NCBI GenBank assembly: GCA_033239525.1
Contig: BSYO01000026.1
Coordinates: 6,262,001-6,326,000, forward strand
Direction of reading: 5' to 3'
Origin: Nepenthes gracilis
Taxonomy: Eukaryota; Streptophyta; Magnoliopsida; Caryophyllales; Nepenthaceae
Length of the DNA: 64,000 nt
Of this stretch, positions 30,925-44,284 are shown piece by piece (position 1 is the stretch's first letter; each line of letters starts with the position of its first letter). The translations under genes and the position numbers were made by a program. The notes under the pieces are model-generated. The model made no database searches. It saw only the letters and a program-made list of their open reading frames with translations, and had not been told where the DNA came from.

Positions 30925-33900
30925 TCAGCCACTTCTCTTCAAGTATGTGAGTACCCCCAAGCCAGCAACGAGAGCAGCACCGGCTGCAGCAGCACCATAG
31001 GCAGCGGTCCATGCATCAGACTGAGAGTAGTCCAGACTACCAGATCCAGATGCCGTCCTGCGTCCATGCCTTCCTGAATAGTCTAAATGCAGTTTTAAAC
31101 CCTGTTAACAGATAGCGACAAGCATGAAACTTCATGAAGCTGAGGAGATTATTCAGTGTAACTCACTACTATGGAAGACGGCAAATAGTGTATATATATA
31201 TATATTAGATGCATACAAGCAAATGTTGGTGAAGAAATTGTAAGTTGGCGAAGTATAAGATGAATACATCAAAATAAAAATGTAAGCTAAATTGATACAG
31301 ATGATGTTTTATTGTGGAGGACATTTCAAAAGCTTACAACGGACTACATCCATTGAGAAAAAAACATTCAACAAAATTAATTATCAATTAAATCTTTAAG
31401 CTTCTTGCAGCTGTCAAAAATCCACATTGTTGACATTATTCAATTCTCTACCGTGAAGCAACAGCTGCTTTATTTTTTTTCTTTTTTAGTTTCGGAGGAG
31501 GGAGCACATTTCCTTATGCTGTACCTTTTTTTTTTCTTTTGACCTTGTACGTCATTCGTACATTACCTTGTATGTCATATGGAAAGCTGATTAAACTAAT
31601 CAGGTGAGGGTGAGCATATGACAGGCTCCATTATTCAAATAAAAACGATAACATCTTAGAGAACTAAAATAGGTTGAATTAGCATTACCTTCCATCCAGC
31701 TAACCTAGCGTGGTCAACAGCAGCAGCAAGATCACTATCTGAAGCAAGCACAACTTTGTCATGGTCTTCATCTTCGTACTGCAGCATGGAGTTATTAGTG
31801 GGTAAATTAAGGGGCAATATTGACGAGGACTGAATCAAAAGAGTCAAATCAATTAAGAATTGAAAGAGTTTGAAGATTTACCAATATTTGAGGGAGGTTG
31901 TTACGATCAATATCGTCTCCAACTCTCTGAAGTATACAGGTAATAAGTTCTGTCAAGCTTCGACTATCTGCAATAGGAAGCAGAAATGTCAGTATAAGTT
32001 GTAAGATATCAAGGCTAGGTTATTTCAAATGACGACATCATAGAAATTCTTTCCAAAAAAAATAAAAGAGATTGTTGGAAATTCTCATTTCATTTCTTTT
32101 ATATCTATTCTTGAATTTGATCATGTATGTGCCCAATGTGTATGATCCAATAGAATATAATGATTCTCGGAGGTATTTGGTTGGTTTATCTAGAATCATC
32201 CACAATGAGTTAATTTTTATTGTAACGAAAGTCCAAGGATCCTAGCTTGTGTAGCTCAGAAATATAATAGGATGACTAGTATTTAATATGTAATCACCCA
32301 TTTGAGGGTTCCAAAAAACCCCAGTAATCCTATCGATGTAAACTTTTTTTTTTTTTGGGGGTTGGGGGAGATGCTCATTTCTTCATGTCCGTTACATCAA
32401 ACAGCTACAGCCTAAACTTCTTATCTCCCTTCTGCACCCTCACCCCCCAAAAATAGATGAACAATAGGAACCAGATGGAGAAAGAATAACACTGCATGGC
32501 AAAATTAGTGAGTTCATTTCAAAGGCCACAGACAAGCTGACCATTTCAAAGGCCAGCTCCAGAGAGACACTCAGGAAAACCAAGTAGATATGGTCACACC
32601 TACGGATTATCAGAAAACTCTTAGATTGGTGACTGGGTCAATCACTGCAACCAACAGTGAGAATTATGTATCGCTCTAACTATTTCTCTGAATTGGAAAA
32701 TCGAGGATTTGAACTGATGAAAGTAAGAAGAATGAAAAAAAGATTACCACAAATAAAACGATGTTTTCTCCCCTTTCTGTCTTCAATTTTGAAAGCAAAG
32801 TTATTTAGCTGCACCGAAGAGTACGGAAAGGATCTTCCTGTTTCACCTCCTTCAGATGCCAATTTCAGGGAACCCTCACTGCCATGAGTGATAGTTTGCA
32901 AGTGAGCAGACAATAACCGACAAAAAATATCCCGAAAGAAATGTCAAAGGTTTTACCTCCTTGAATCTTCCTCATCATCAGTGGGTCCTAACTGCATGGC
33001 AGAGTCCCAAAATTTTTGCATCATAGCTGTTGCAGCTTCATTGTTAGCTCCACCAGTGTTTCCAACCTAGTTACCCAGGAATATAATTAGAAGCCCGTTT
33101 CTTCACAAGGGAAAGAAAACACTTAGGTACATTGCTGTCTTTATACTGTAAAAATCTTGCCAGTAAATGAAAATTCAAGCATGCCGATCAGAATACAGAG
33201 CACAAGGATATAAGATTAGAGCATAATGTAAAAAACGAAAGAAGCTTACTCACAGTGGCTACAGCTGCATGAGTAATATGAATAACATCAACAACAGCAA
33301 CAGCATATCCCTCTGTGCCCAACAAGCCACATGAATCAGAAACCAAGACGCAAATTATTTTATAGGATAGGATCTCTTCGTAGTCAAGTGATTATACCCC
33401 TATCTACGACAGGCAGGTGCAGAAATCTCCCATCATGCATGGTATGCAGAGCATCAACAATAGGTGTGTCAACAGTTGCACATTCAGGATTCGGAGTCAT
33501 GACCTGGAGTCCAACCAAAAGAAACAGTTTACACTTTCAAAGTAGCAGATACTATATTTTCCATATGTTATAAGCTTCCGATTTAATTGCCTCAAACAAT
33601 CTATACCGGTTCAGCATAAGATTCAAATAACACATATTCTCAGTACCTTTTCCACTAGAGTAGAATCTGGAGGGAGATTTTGGGCAATCACCCGCATTAA
33701 AATATCTTTGGAGCTGACCACATATACCCAAAATATGCATATAAAAGCAAAGCAGGTCAGAAATTTGAATCACGAAACTAGCAATTTATGCATGTGCATC
33801 TTGGTCTCACATATAAACTCATAATGGCAAACTTCAGGCCAGCTTACAAGGGACTCACGTTAAAATTCCCCTTGGTTTGTTTTCCACTGTGACAATTGCA

Positions 33901-36900
33901 CAGCTCAATCGATACTCAAGCATTTTCTTTGCTGCCACTAAAACAGTGTCACTGGGTGACACTGTTATGATCCTGAAAAATGCCACAATCTATTGAAGGA
34001 AGGAACACAATAAAGCAAAAATTGCAAGTAAAAACCCTAGAGGAGATATTACCTACTTTGAATGCTCAGAAATAATTGTAGACAATGAAGGCCGAAAAAT
34101 GCGCTCCCTTAGAGTCTCAATAAAAGTATTAGGTCCTGTCTTTGAACCAGAAATTGACACCATTAGGTACACCTCCCTCCAAATTATACACAAACCAGAA
34201 AACACTGAGGACTCAGACAAAAAAAATTGAAGCTTAGAGCCTTAGAACAAAATTGTTAAAGATACAATTCTCCACAAACCTGAGACGGATGAGCCCCAGT
34301 TTTTCTCAACACCTTCAACAGCTGCCACAATGGCTTTTCCCTGCTCGGCTGCCCTTTCCATACGTGCAATGGCATCATATAGACACTTCGCAATATCAAG
34401 TAAAGCAATTACCTCTCCTTTCTCAACAACTGGTAAATGTCTGAATTTTCCTGCAGAGAAAAATAATAGCCACAAGCAATTTAATAAAAGCAGCAATATA
34501 ATCACCAAAAAGTAATAAAATTATATCATTGTTAGAGACCTTGCACCATCTTTTGCAAGGCTTCCACGGCAAGAGTGTCGGAAAGAACAAAAACTGGGTT
34601 CCTTGTCATAACCCTCGAGACAGGGGTTTCCTCAAGATTTAATTCCCGAGCTATCACCCTGATAGCTATATCCTTGAAACATAAAAAGGATATTTATGAA
34701 AAATACATCATCAAGAAATATGGAAGAGTATTCATTTGATTGCTATTATGTCACATGATAATATAATTGCAAACCTTGTCTGTAAGGATTCCACAAAGTA
34801 ATGCATTTGAGTCTGTCAATAACAAAGCATCTACTCTACGAACAGCCATCCGCCGACAAGCTTCATATATAGTAGTAGTTTCAGGAACTGTAAGGGCTTT
34901 TGAAAGCCGCAATCGTTTAACTGTTCGCTCTCCAGTCAGCCCCCTGTATTTGACAAGCAGAAAATGTAGAATCTGACTCACATTTCTAATGACAAAATAT
35001 CTGTAGCCTTCAAGGAAAAGACAACAAAATCCTAATTATGAATAAAAAGGTTGGTTTTGCATTGCAGGCCCTGCCATTAGAGCTGCCTGAGAATCAAGAT
35101 GGGGTGATGGTGGGCAACAGTAGACCTGATGGACAACAGGGTGTAAATCGATGGTGCTGGGACTAATAAGGTTTCTAATGTTTTTTCACTCAAATTGCCC
35201 TCTAGGATTATTATTATCCCATCTATTGAGAACGTTTTTTTTTTTCCAGACTGGCATTGTGGAGCTTAAATTTTTGAATATCAATATGTGGAGCATAGCC
35301 ACTTATATCTAACACAGGCACAAAAGCACACAAATTGCGTAATGTGCAAAATAGTTAAGCTTACCCCACAAATAGAATCTTCAGAATAGCTAAAAGCATG
35401 CCAGAATATTTCCAATTTTTATAAACTGCAACATTTCTAATCCTGTGTTTTAATTCTAAATTCGAATCAAGGAAAAATGACTTCAGCATCAAAAAGAAAG
35501 ATATGAGTAGTTTTGTGTTATGCTGAATGAATTCGTATACACAATAATAACAAAATTGAGTTGAGCTACTATCTACTGTCTATCAGCACACCTTAGCCAG
35601 CTTGTAATACTAATGTGCACCCAGAATGGAAATGGATAGGACAGACGATATTAAGCCAAATTCAATTAAAATTTCCTATGCTGTTTAAGAAAGCATATAG
35701 GATCTCAAATGAAGGCATTACACTGGCATAACCAAGATCACAAGTCAGGGGATGTTATTCATTTATCAATTGATCATCAAAGGTGTTTGATGCTACTGCA
35801 TTAATGAAATCTGAAGATAATTTGTTTCCTAACAGCTTGTGATGGATACATCAATTCCTACGATGGAGATCATGCTTAGTGAACTTACCATCCAACCAAG
35901 TTTGAATGATCTGATGATGACAGGGTTTTTGAGAACAGAGAAATCAGATGTTGCTTCACTTAAGGAATGGACCATTTTCTCAGAGGCAATCATCTTCAAG
36001 AGAATGGTAAGAAACTTGATTTTGAAAATTGTTCAATTTGATGAAGAGATAATGAGAGTCGTCATTAGAGACAAGCGTTGGTGGGGCATGTATTTGTTTA
36101 CAATGTCTCTATTAAAGCCATGGGAAAATTTGTTAAGAGCTACTACATTCTGGTACGATAGTTAGCTTAACAGAACAGGAAAGAGATAGAGCTGAGATAG
36201 CTAAATAAAACTTGTCCAATCTCAGCACTAACAAAGGGAGGAGATTCCCTAGAAGCCTTCTGGTTATTTTTGCAGAAATTGAACTGTTGATTCTTTCGTT
36301 CAGTGGTCTGATAGGGAGTAAGTTCATCTGAGACAGACTCTGTACCCAAAACCACTTCATACTATAGCATGCAGTTAAGCGAAAGCTCAAAACGATCAAT
36401 AAAATACTGCAATGGGTGTCGTTGAGGAGAACTGTTGGTTACTTATGTCAAAATCATGATAACTTCATTGAAAATTTATACTTTTAACTGTTGTTTTTTC
36501 AAATGCTGTGAGGAGAGAGTCTCATGAATTCCTTGCATCAAAATAGAAGATTTGTTGATAGGCAATTTGATTGGCAGTAATTCACTCAAGATTAGATTCT
36601 AGCCTTATAGTCTCCCTAGATAATGGCTAGGGTATCTTGCATGAGCTTCAAAATATAATAAATAAGACCCACTTGCTTTCCCTCCCCACCAAAACAGAGA
36701 AAGAATCAATATAAAAACCTTTGACCCGAATTATCTATCTCCTCATATCAACACTTTTAGTGAACATAACCATCTACAAAATAAATCCCCCTCTATTAGA
36801 ATTTTAACATTAATATGAAAATCCAATATATTGGTGCACAGTTGAAACTAATAGCTGAAAATAAAATGTCATAATCCAAACATTAGGCCCAACTTCCAGT

Positions 36901-37546
36901 GATCCAATATTTTGTCCACAGTACATGGAGAGTTTATCCTTTTCTTTTCTTCATCTATAGCATTCTGGTTGATCGTCTTCTTATGGCACTTTTGGGAAGA
37001 ATAAGAAAGATATACACTTTTGAAATCCTATTAATGTTAAAGGATGGATTGACCTTCCCCCCAAATCACATAAATGGTGTGGGGCAAGGTAGGGATAGAT
37101 TTAAGAAGTTTTCCGCCAGGATTGCTGCACAGAGAGACCCTGGGTAGGTTTTCCTTGACGAAACAGGAGAAGGTCAATCGCCTATGAACATCCATCATCA
37201 TATTGAGAGGCGATTCGATAGTCAAACAGCGGCTTCCATACTTGAAAAGCAAGACTATAAATAACAACCACGACACCAAAAATTCAAATTTCTGCACCAT
37301 TAAGAATATTTGTACAAATAAAAAACCGTTAATTACATGTATACTCAAAACTATAACCAAAGTCGCTGATGCTAAATAACAACTTGGACACAAGATTAGA
37401 GAGAGAGAGAGAGAGAGATCATCATACACAGGACGTGAAGACGTCAGGGATTTTCGGCTTCCTCCTGAGACGGTTCCATTTTCTGAAGTTTTCTTCGTTC
37501 TTTGCGAGGACATGACCTCCATTTTCCTACCGCCTTGAGTCGACAT
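30925..37546 (-). CDS. CBSCBSPB: CBS-CBS-PB1 protein (CBSCBSPB family), 14 coding exons
   Basis: Exons (minus): 37546-37428, 34943-34775, 34672-34540, 34450-34280, 34135-34057, 33972-33859, 33713-33647, 33503-33398, 33312-33254, 33066-32957, 32878-32748, 31967-31882, 31778-31689, 31101-30925. All introns are GT-AG. Lengths sum to 1611 nt: 536 residues plus stop, every phase closing. Four CBS motifs: about 55-108, 112-175, 225-284 and 285-340 (for example VMTRNPVFV, GKFRHLPVVE, VMTPNPECA). A PB1 domain spans 403-480 with the acidic YEDEDHDKVVLASDSDL block. The tail 512-533 is Ala/Gly/Leu-rich and hydrophobic before LKRSG, a likely tail anchor. CBS pairs usually bind adenosyl ligands and PB1 mediates protein contacts; the plant role is poorly defined. 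The start is ATG 37546; an upstream TTG is not a start. Confidence 0.95.
34944..37427 (-). other. Intron 1 of CBS gene (2484 nt)
   Basis: Bounded by CCTGT|GTATGA and AATACAG|GGGG. By far the largest intron of the gene. A (GA)n run lies just inside the donor (about 37,397-37,417). It contains small ORFs (35,839-36,165 and 36,899-37,147 on +) that match nothing I recognise. No clear transposon ends were seen. Confidence 0.8.
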
Positions 37547-37870
37547 CCTCCCCAATCAAACAATCGTCACAACAACACAAGCTCCAATTCCTAACTCCCG
37601 AAATGAAAAACGAAGTAACAAAATCATCAAATTTTAAAAATAAACAATAATATATGAATTCAAGTATCACATCCTGATGATTCGATAATCTCACCGGATA
37701 AACAAGCTCAATGGAGCAATTGCCTGCGAACTTTCTAAAATCACAACTGAAATCGTCGAAGAACAAATTAGGTCAATTCGATCTTACTCGGTCAATCGCC
37801 GGCAATAATTGAGTAATATGGAAAATTTTAACCACGCCTTCTATTGGAATTAGTCGGATATGAATCCGAA
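37547..37870 (-). promoter_or_regulatory. CBS gene 5' UTR with probable intron, and promoter-proximal region
   Basis: Upstream of the ATG the minus strand shows a good donor TATCCG|GTGAGATT at 37,695/37,694 and an acceptor GGGAGTTAG|GAATTGG at 37,591/37,590, implying a 104-nt leader intron. No convincing TATA box was seen. Confidence 0.5.
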
Positions 37871-38411
37871 TGGAGAGGAGGGAGACTGTTCGGTTGATGG
37901 GAGAATTAAAGATCGGAGGACAGAAAATGGTGAAAATGTTAGGCCCAGCTTCCCGGGAACTAGCCGGACCGACGAGACGTACGGGGAGAGAAGATCAGGA
38001 AAACTACCCCTATGAAATTGGAGAATCGTCAGAAAACTACTCTTGTGATCTAGATTTGAAGGTTACAAATCTGGGGGACATAGGCCAATGGACGGGCTCC
38101 ACGTCTACAAATAAGCTTAAAATTCATAGGATAATATCATTTTATTATTAATAATTTTTTAAATATATATATTACTTTTATTTATTCATTCATGTAAAAT
38201 GAACTAAAATATATTTAATTTTTTTTTTTAAATTTATATGCTCGATCGTGCATGGGAGCAAATGTATGCTTTGGATAGCAGATGTAAGATCCACATAAGC
38301 TCATAGTATTTTGGTTTCATGCATGATGGCTGCTTAAATAGCACTCATGTATTAATTTGCATATTTAATGTTTTTCATTTGACTTTTAGGTTGTCTTGTT
38401 AGGGACTTTGA
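37871..38411. other. Intergenic upstream of CBS gene
   Basis: A 93-codon ORF on + (37,870-38,151) begins within the probable promoter region and lacks any recognisable domain. The rest is AT-rich and empty up to the first LTR-like sequence. Confidence 0.5.
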
Positions 38412-38781
38412 GACATGAGAGATATCATGTCCAAAAATTCAATCTCGATATCAATAATTAATGGTATTAATACATTAATAAGTAATAATTGAATTATTTA
38501 TGGACGTGAGTTCCACGTTAATATATTGGTCGGCCTCAATAAAATATTATAATATATTCATAGGATTCAAAATATCACGTCATCAGGTGTCAAGAATACT
38601 GACCATAACAAGATGTTAAATTATACGTAATGAGTTATATCTAATACAAACAGAATTAGAGTATCTAAATAACTATAATAAAAAGTCAACATTAATATCA
38701 TTATTTATAAACAATCATCTGAATATCATAAATATTCTAAATTATTATTCGAAAACTAAACATAACAATTTTCTTTTAAAA
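38412..38781 (-). mobile_element. LTR A, left fragment (approximate)
   Basis: The phrase ATCATGTCCAAAAATTC followed by ATAATTAATGG and a GGACGTGAG block parallels the left end of the gypsy-1 LTRs (CCATGTCCTAAAATCC ... GGGACGTGAG at 1157-1230). It is cut at 38,781 where a second LTR terminus starts. It is probably continued at about 42,450. Confidence 0.45.
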
Positions 38782-41700
38782 TGTGACATCCCACGTTCTT
38801 ATTTATATTTAATGATACGTTATATTACATATAAATTCATAATATATATAACTATTATATATAGGATCCATATAATTGCTATAATACGTAGCTCCAACCC
38901 CGTACGAATAGAATACAGCGTCGAATTCTTTAGGGATGCATGTATTTATTTTATCTTAAGATAAAGTACACAACTTCATGGTATTACAATATCAACTACA
39001 TTACAATTCATCACTTTTCAAACCTAATTAACTTCTGGCTTCAATCCTGCTTACCAAATATCAACTTGTACTTGCCATCTGAAGGGTTAGAAAAAATAAT
39101 AATAGAGTGAGCTAAATGTTAATAAGGTATATATATAATAAAGATATGTATATTTATACTTAAAATAGAAATATATTCGTCAGAGAAATAAGAATTATAT
39201 AAAATATGTATGAATTTTTGTCTTCTTTAACTTTTTATTTCTTATCCTAATTATTATTTGTCTTTATTTTATTTATCTTTAGGGATTAAAGCTAGTAGGC
39301 CCTACTAACTAACGAAACGATCAATCAAAGAAAGGATTATGTATCCTTCCACATAATCTAAGGCCGTAAATTTCTATTTAACGCCCAGAGTTGGGCGCTA
39401 TATACATATTATATCCTAAAAGATAGGGCCTAACAGCCAACTTTATTCCCTCACAGCGTTTGGGGTAATTCATTGATTTTCATTATAATATTTTAAGGCA
39501 TACCAAATAATATTACTCACTGAAAATGATTTTTTAGTCCAATTTCTTACTTCATTTTCAAAAACTTCATATAGAAGCTTTCACTTTGTTCTTAAAACTT
39601 TGTTTTTAATTTTCTCTATTTTGGAAGAAAATATTCATCATTATTGAAACTTACAAAGCTTCTATATAAACTTTTTATAATATAAAACATGCGACTATAA
39701 AATGCGATAATTCATAATAAATTGTAAATCGTAACAGAAATCAATGCATGGTCCATTTTAGTAATTTTAACTTTAAACTTTTATATATGTTAAAATTTAG
39801 ATTTAACATGTCATATATTCTGCTGATTCAGTTATTGGTTTGATAACTAGTTTGGGGCCAATTTGGATGAGCACAATTACTTAATCACCCAGTTATCAAT
39901 TTGTGGCCAATTTATTGGTTGGTTCAAGGGTTAGTCCATATTGATTTTTGCTATTAAATTTCATCAATTGTGAACCAATTTGATGAACCAGTTCAATATT
40001 ATTAGCTAAAAAATTCAGCATATGTTGGCTAGTTTACCTGTTGATCTAAGGCTCGATTCGAGGCATATTTTTAACGATCGATACTTTAATATTACATCAT
40101 AATATTCTGGTTGATTAGGATGCCGGTTTGGCCGATTTGGGGGCCGAATCTAGGCCGGTTCAATAACCAAAATTCCAGCATCCATTGGGGTGCTGTTTGC
40201 CAGTTCTGGCATTATTTAGGGGTCCAGTTCAGTGACTAATTTAAGGTTTTTGGATCACAAATTTATAGGTTGATAGTTTAACCTTTATTAATGATAATTT
40301 GGCTGGGTCGGCTATTTGTTCAATAGGTTTAAGGCCGGTTTAGTCCATTTTTTTGAAATTGCCAAATTTAGCATCAGGAGGGATGCTAAAGCCGATTTTG
40401 GTGCTGCTTAAGGGCCTAGTTCAGTAATTATTTCAAAGCATTTTGGGTAGGCCGGTTCACTGATAAATAGGTTAGTCTTAGTACATTATATTTTGTTTGG
40501 GCCAGTTGTCGGTTGAGCTGGTTTAAGGTCCCGTTCGGTCACTTTTTTCTAAATTGCCAATTTCAATATCAGTATAGGGCCGATTTTGTTTCATTGATTT
40601 CATGGTCAATTTGAGGCTGGTTCTTGACCAGTTCAGGGAGTCTTCTTACAATTAAGAGACTCAATTTTAAGAATTTGTTCGATTTATAGCCAATTCAAGC
40701 TGATATTCCAGCTATTTTGGGTCAAAGTCATAGTTGAAAATTCAGTATCAGTATTTACTGATGCAGCCAATTTCTACTTTTATTTTGGTGACCGGTTCAT
40801 GATCGGTTCGGAGATAATTTTTACAGGGTGACATTTGAATATCATCACAAGGTACTTAAGTATATATGAGTACCGATTCGGCCAATTTGGGGCATGGTTT
40901 ATGGGCTGCGATTTCAAATATTAGTATGATTGTTGAAATTAGTCCAGTTACTAATGTGAGACTCGGTTCAGTGAGCAACTCAGCCCAATTTTATGATCTG
41001 TTTTGTCACAATATCAAGAGATTTAGCTTGTTGGTCACCAAATTTGAACCGATTTGGAGATCATTTTGTCGCCGATTCACTTAGATAATAGTAGCTGATT
41101 CTGCTAACTTTGGTTTTAGGATTTTAGCAAGATATATTATATGTTAAAATGATGATATGATAAGAGTCATGAGTAATTTAAGTATTGGAGTGACAATATT
41201 TAAGAAAAATTCATAAGAATTCAGTTTCTATTTTCTCTTGGTTTTTCTTCTTTTTCTTTCCATTGTTTCCTCTTTTTCTTTTGGTTCTTTCCCTTATCCT
41301 CTTCCTCTTACCTTCCTCACGTGGCCTTATATAATTTGGAGGTCGAATAATTGAATTATTTCTTAAAATTTGAGTTGTTGCCGGCACATCCATCTGCTTT
41401 TCAGATTTTAGTTTAGTTGTGCCCGAAATGTGTTGATCCATCTCCCTAATTTTATTGAATCACTATACTATTTGGTGGCTTTATAGTTGCCAAGTGGCTA
41501 TTAAATTGTGTTGAATTTACTCAACTTTTCTTATCCCTTGGATGAGGTGTGCTGAAATCAGCACTTTACTAATTTTCTTGTTGTAGCCGTGTGTGTGTAC
41601 TTCTCCATTGATTTCTTTTGAGTTTTTTACTGAATATGATACTCCCGTGTGTGTGGGGAGATTATTATGCCATGTGTGTGTTGAATCCCTTATTTAATTA

Positions 41701-42420
41701 TTGGAATTTTGGTTGAAAATGAGGGCTGTTCTGCTGCCGGTGCAAGTTGTTGAACTTTGCTAATTTTGTGCTAAAATTTGCCACGTTTTCCCTTCTCCCA
41801 TATTTCCCTTAAATTTGCCTAAGTGTTGATCTGTGTGTTTATCATGTGTGTCTAGATATTTTCTATGGAAAAATGTGGAAGTGGAGCTGCCAAGTGGCAG
41901 CTGAATTGTGATGCTGAAGTAGCTGGGGTCTTCTTGCTGAAATTTAGCTGAATTTTGGGCTACCAAACATGCTGTCGTGTGTGTTTGTGTGTTGGAGTAT
42001 ATTAGATTTCACTTAATTAATTTGATTTGTGTTATATTTAATCAATCAAACTAAATTCGATTATTAATCTTGTAAAAATTCGGTGGCCGGGCTATCTTTT
42101 TGTTAACTGAAATTATTTTGGTTGCTATCGATTAAAAATTTAGCATTCGAGCTAACTTTTTGTTATATTAAAAGAAATTTGGTTGATAATCGGTTGAAAT
42201 TTTAGTGGCCGAGTTATCATTTTATTAACCGTAATTAAATTGATTGTTAATGGGGTCAATTGGATAATTTTTTGTGCTACTGTTGTATCCTGAGGTGAAC
42301 CTTTGTATTCCGGATTAATAACATAATTAGCATAATGAATCTTGATTCTTACTGAAATCCTTAGATCGGTAGAAATCTCCAAATTCACATATTTTAATTT
42401 CAATGGTTTAGTAGTTTTCG
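38782..42420 (-). mobile_element. LTR B, related to gypsy-1 LTR (right end approximate)
   Basis: Starts with TGTGACATCCCACG. It then carries, in order, the same landmarks as 18,621-22,000: CATCTGAAGGGTTAG with GAGTGAGCTAAA (39,075-39,115), GTAGGCCCTACTAACTAA (39,294), a CCGGTTC-rich imperfect array (about 39,830-40,900), CACGTGGCCTTATATAAT (41,319) and AACATAATTAGCATAAT (42,319). No internal region or second copy follows, so it looks like a solo LTR inserted into LTR A. ORFs inside are spurious. Confidence 0.55.
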
Positions 42421-44280
42421 AATGTCAGATTTTTCAATCTAAATTTCTTTGTATCATTTAATCTCGATTTCACTTTTGTTTAATTGATTATGATTTACTT
42501 GATCGGGAGATATTTGGCCTTATATAAAAGCTAATATAATTTCTTCAATTAGCTCATTGACTAAATCCGTACATCCTTCGCAAGTAGTTAGTAAAAAATA
42601 GAAATAATAGTGAGCTAAAAATTAAGTAAGACATATATATTTGTATAATTTAATATACAATCCTCATTAAAACATGTTAGAAGGATCAACAAATCAGATT
42701 CAATGGAATACTATAAATTTTCATGATAAATGTGCACAACTTATCAAATTTTCTTTTTATATTCTTATTTGAATTGTGCCATGAAATCTATAGTCAATTT
42801 TACAAATTTTTAGAGATTAAGGGTCAGAAGAATTTTACCGATTAAAGAAGCAGATAATTAAAATTCAGGTTTATTTATTTCTACATAATTAAAAGTCTTA
42901 CGCTACTATTTATGACCTGTAAGTAGGTCGTTATATATATAACTATATAGATGAGACTGAATACAGCTTTTACCCCTAAATAATATGTTTAAATCTCAAC
43001 AACCATTATAATATACTAAGGTATGTCATAATATAACAACCACTGAATTTATTAGAATGGTCCAATACTTAAATATATGAAAATTCTATATAATTTCTCA
43101 TAATCATTATATTTTCTCATTTTGAAGAAAATATTCTTAATTTTTTTAACATATTATAAAGTTATCCTTCAAATTTATTAATTTTTTTTTTATCATGACA
43201 TACTATAATTTATTGCAAAAATTTAGACATACTTGATTTAAAATATGTAATGTCTTGTTATTAGTTTTTCAAACCAACTTGTAGAAAAATCAGCATCATC
43301 AAGAAAATTTAGCATTTCAGTTCAAATATTATATATTCAATAGCAAATTCATGAAATTTCAGAATATGTAAGACATGTACTTAATGATTATAAGTATGTA
43401 AGAATATTAAACGAGAAATTTATGTCATATTAAAGTATTAAATTAGATTATCAACACATGCACAAACATATTTGTAGAAAATGGCTAGTCAAATTAATGT
43501 ACATGAACTAAGAATATAATTTTTATAAAAATAGAAAAAATTGAGAGTGAGAGTTTATACATGTAAAGTTTAAACAATTTAGCTACTAAAATAAATTATA
43601 TACGAGTATTTAAAATAATAAATACTCAAAAAAGTAAAAGAAATTAGCAACAAAAGGAAAGAAGGCTTGAAGATACATTTACCTTAACTTTAAAGTACCA
43701 AAATTTTATTTTGATCTACTTAAATTTGACTTCTCTAACTTCCTGTTTCTACTTTTCTCTCTTCTCCTCTTCTCATTCTCCAACTTTTTTCAAAGTTTGG
43801 TAGGAAATGATTAAAAATCAGTTGATTATGACTTATATAAAAAGTTGGCATATGAGTACTCGTTGGGCACATGTCAAGCACCACGGTTAAATATTGTCAC
43901 GCACAAGCACTGCATTGGGCACGTATTAGGCATCGACATTGCATCTTAGCATGTTCAAGCATCTCTTGAACGTGCATTAAGCGTGAGCTAATTTAAAAAG
44001 TTCGCTCAAGTTCTACTCAGATGATAGTCAAGAGCGACTTCCCTACCCAGAAAACGCATGGGAATACATCGGGTGCCAATTAGGTATCTATTGTCTCACA
44101 GAAATTCAATCAAAAATTGACTTTTGACACAATTTTTTTTTCTTTTAACCTCAACTTTAATCATATCAATTTAATTAATTATGATTAAGATAAAATTAAA
44201 ACACAAACCTTATAGATTATTTGGACCAAATAGGCATCGGTGATCGAAATTAGGAGCTTTTTGGTAATGGCGGCTTAATA
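42421..44280 (-). mobile_element. LTR A, main part (approximate)
   Basis: Contains another copy of the GTGAGCTAAAAATTAAGTAA landmark (42,609) and the TATA/leader arrangement in minus orientation: CTTATATAAAAAG near 43,830 read on + and a pyrimidine-rich run (43,735-43,790) that is a purine leader on minus, followed by AAGGTAAATGTATC (reverse complement near 43,670). No gene. The right border is where the integrase fragment starts. Confidence 0.45.
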
Positions 44281-44284
44281 TGGG

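Noticed and set aside
32338..32450. T-rich run and following sequence in intron 11 of the CBS gene considered as a SINE
   Set aside because: No flanking duplication and no A/B boxes could be seen.
35839..36165. 108-codon ORF inside intron 1 of the CBS gene (+)
   Set aside because: On the antisense strand of an intron, no recognisable family, no promoter signal; treated as chance.
37870..38151. 93-codon ORF next to the CBS promoter (+), suggesting a divergent gene
   Set aside because: No family resemblance and no downstream exons before the LTR block at 38.4 kb.
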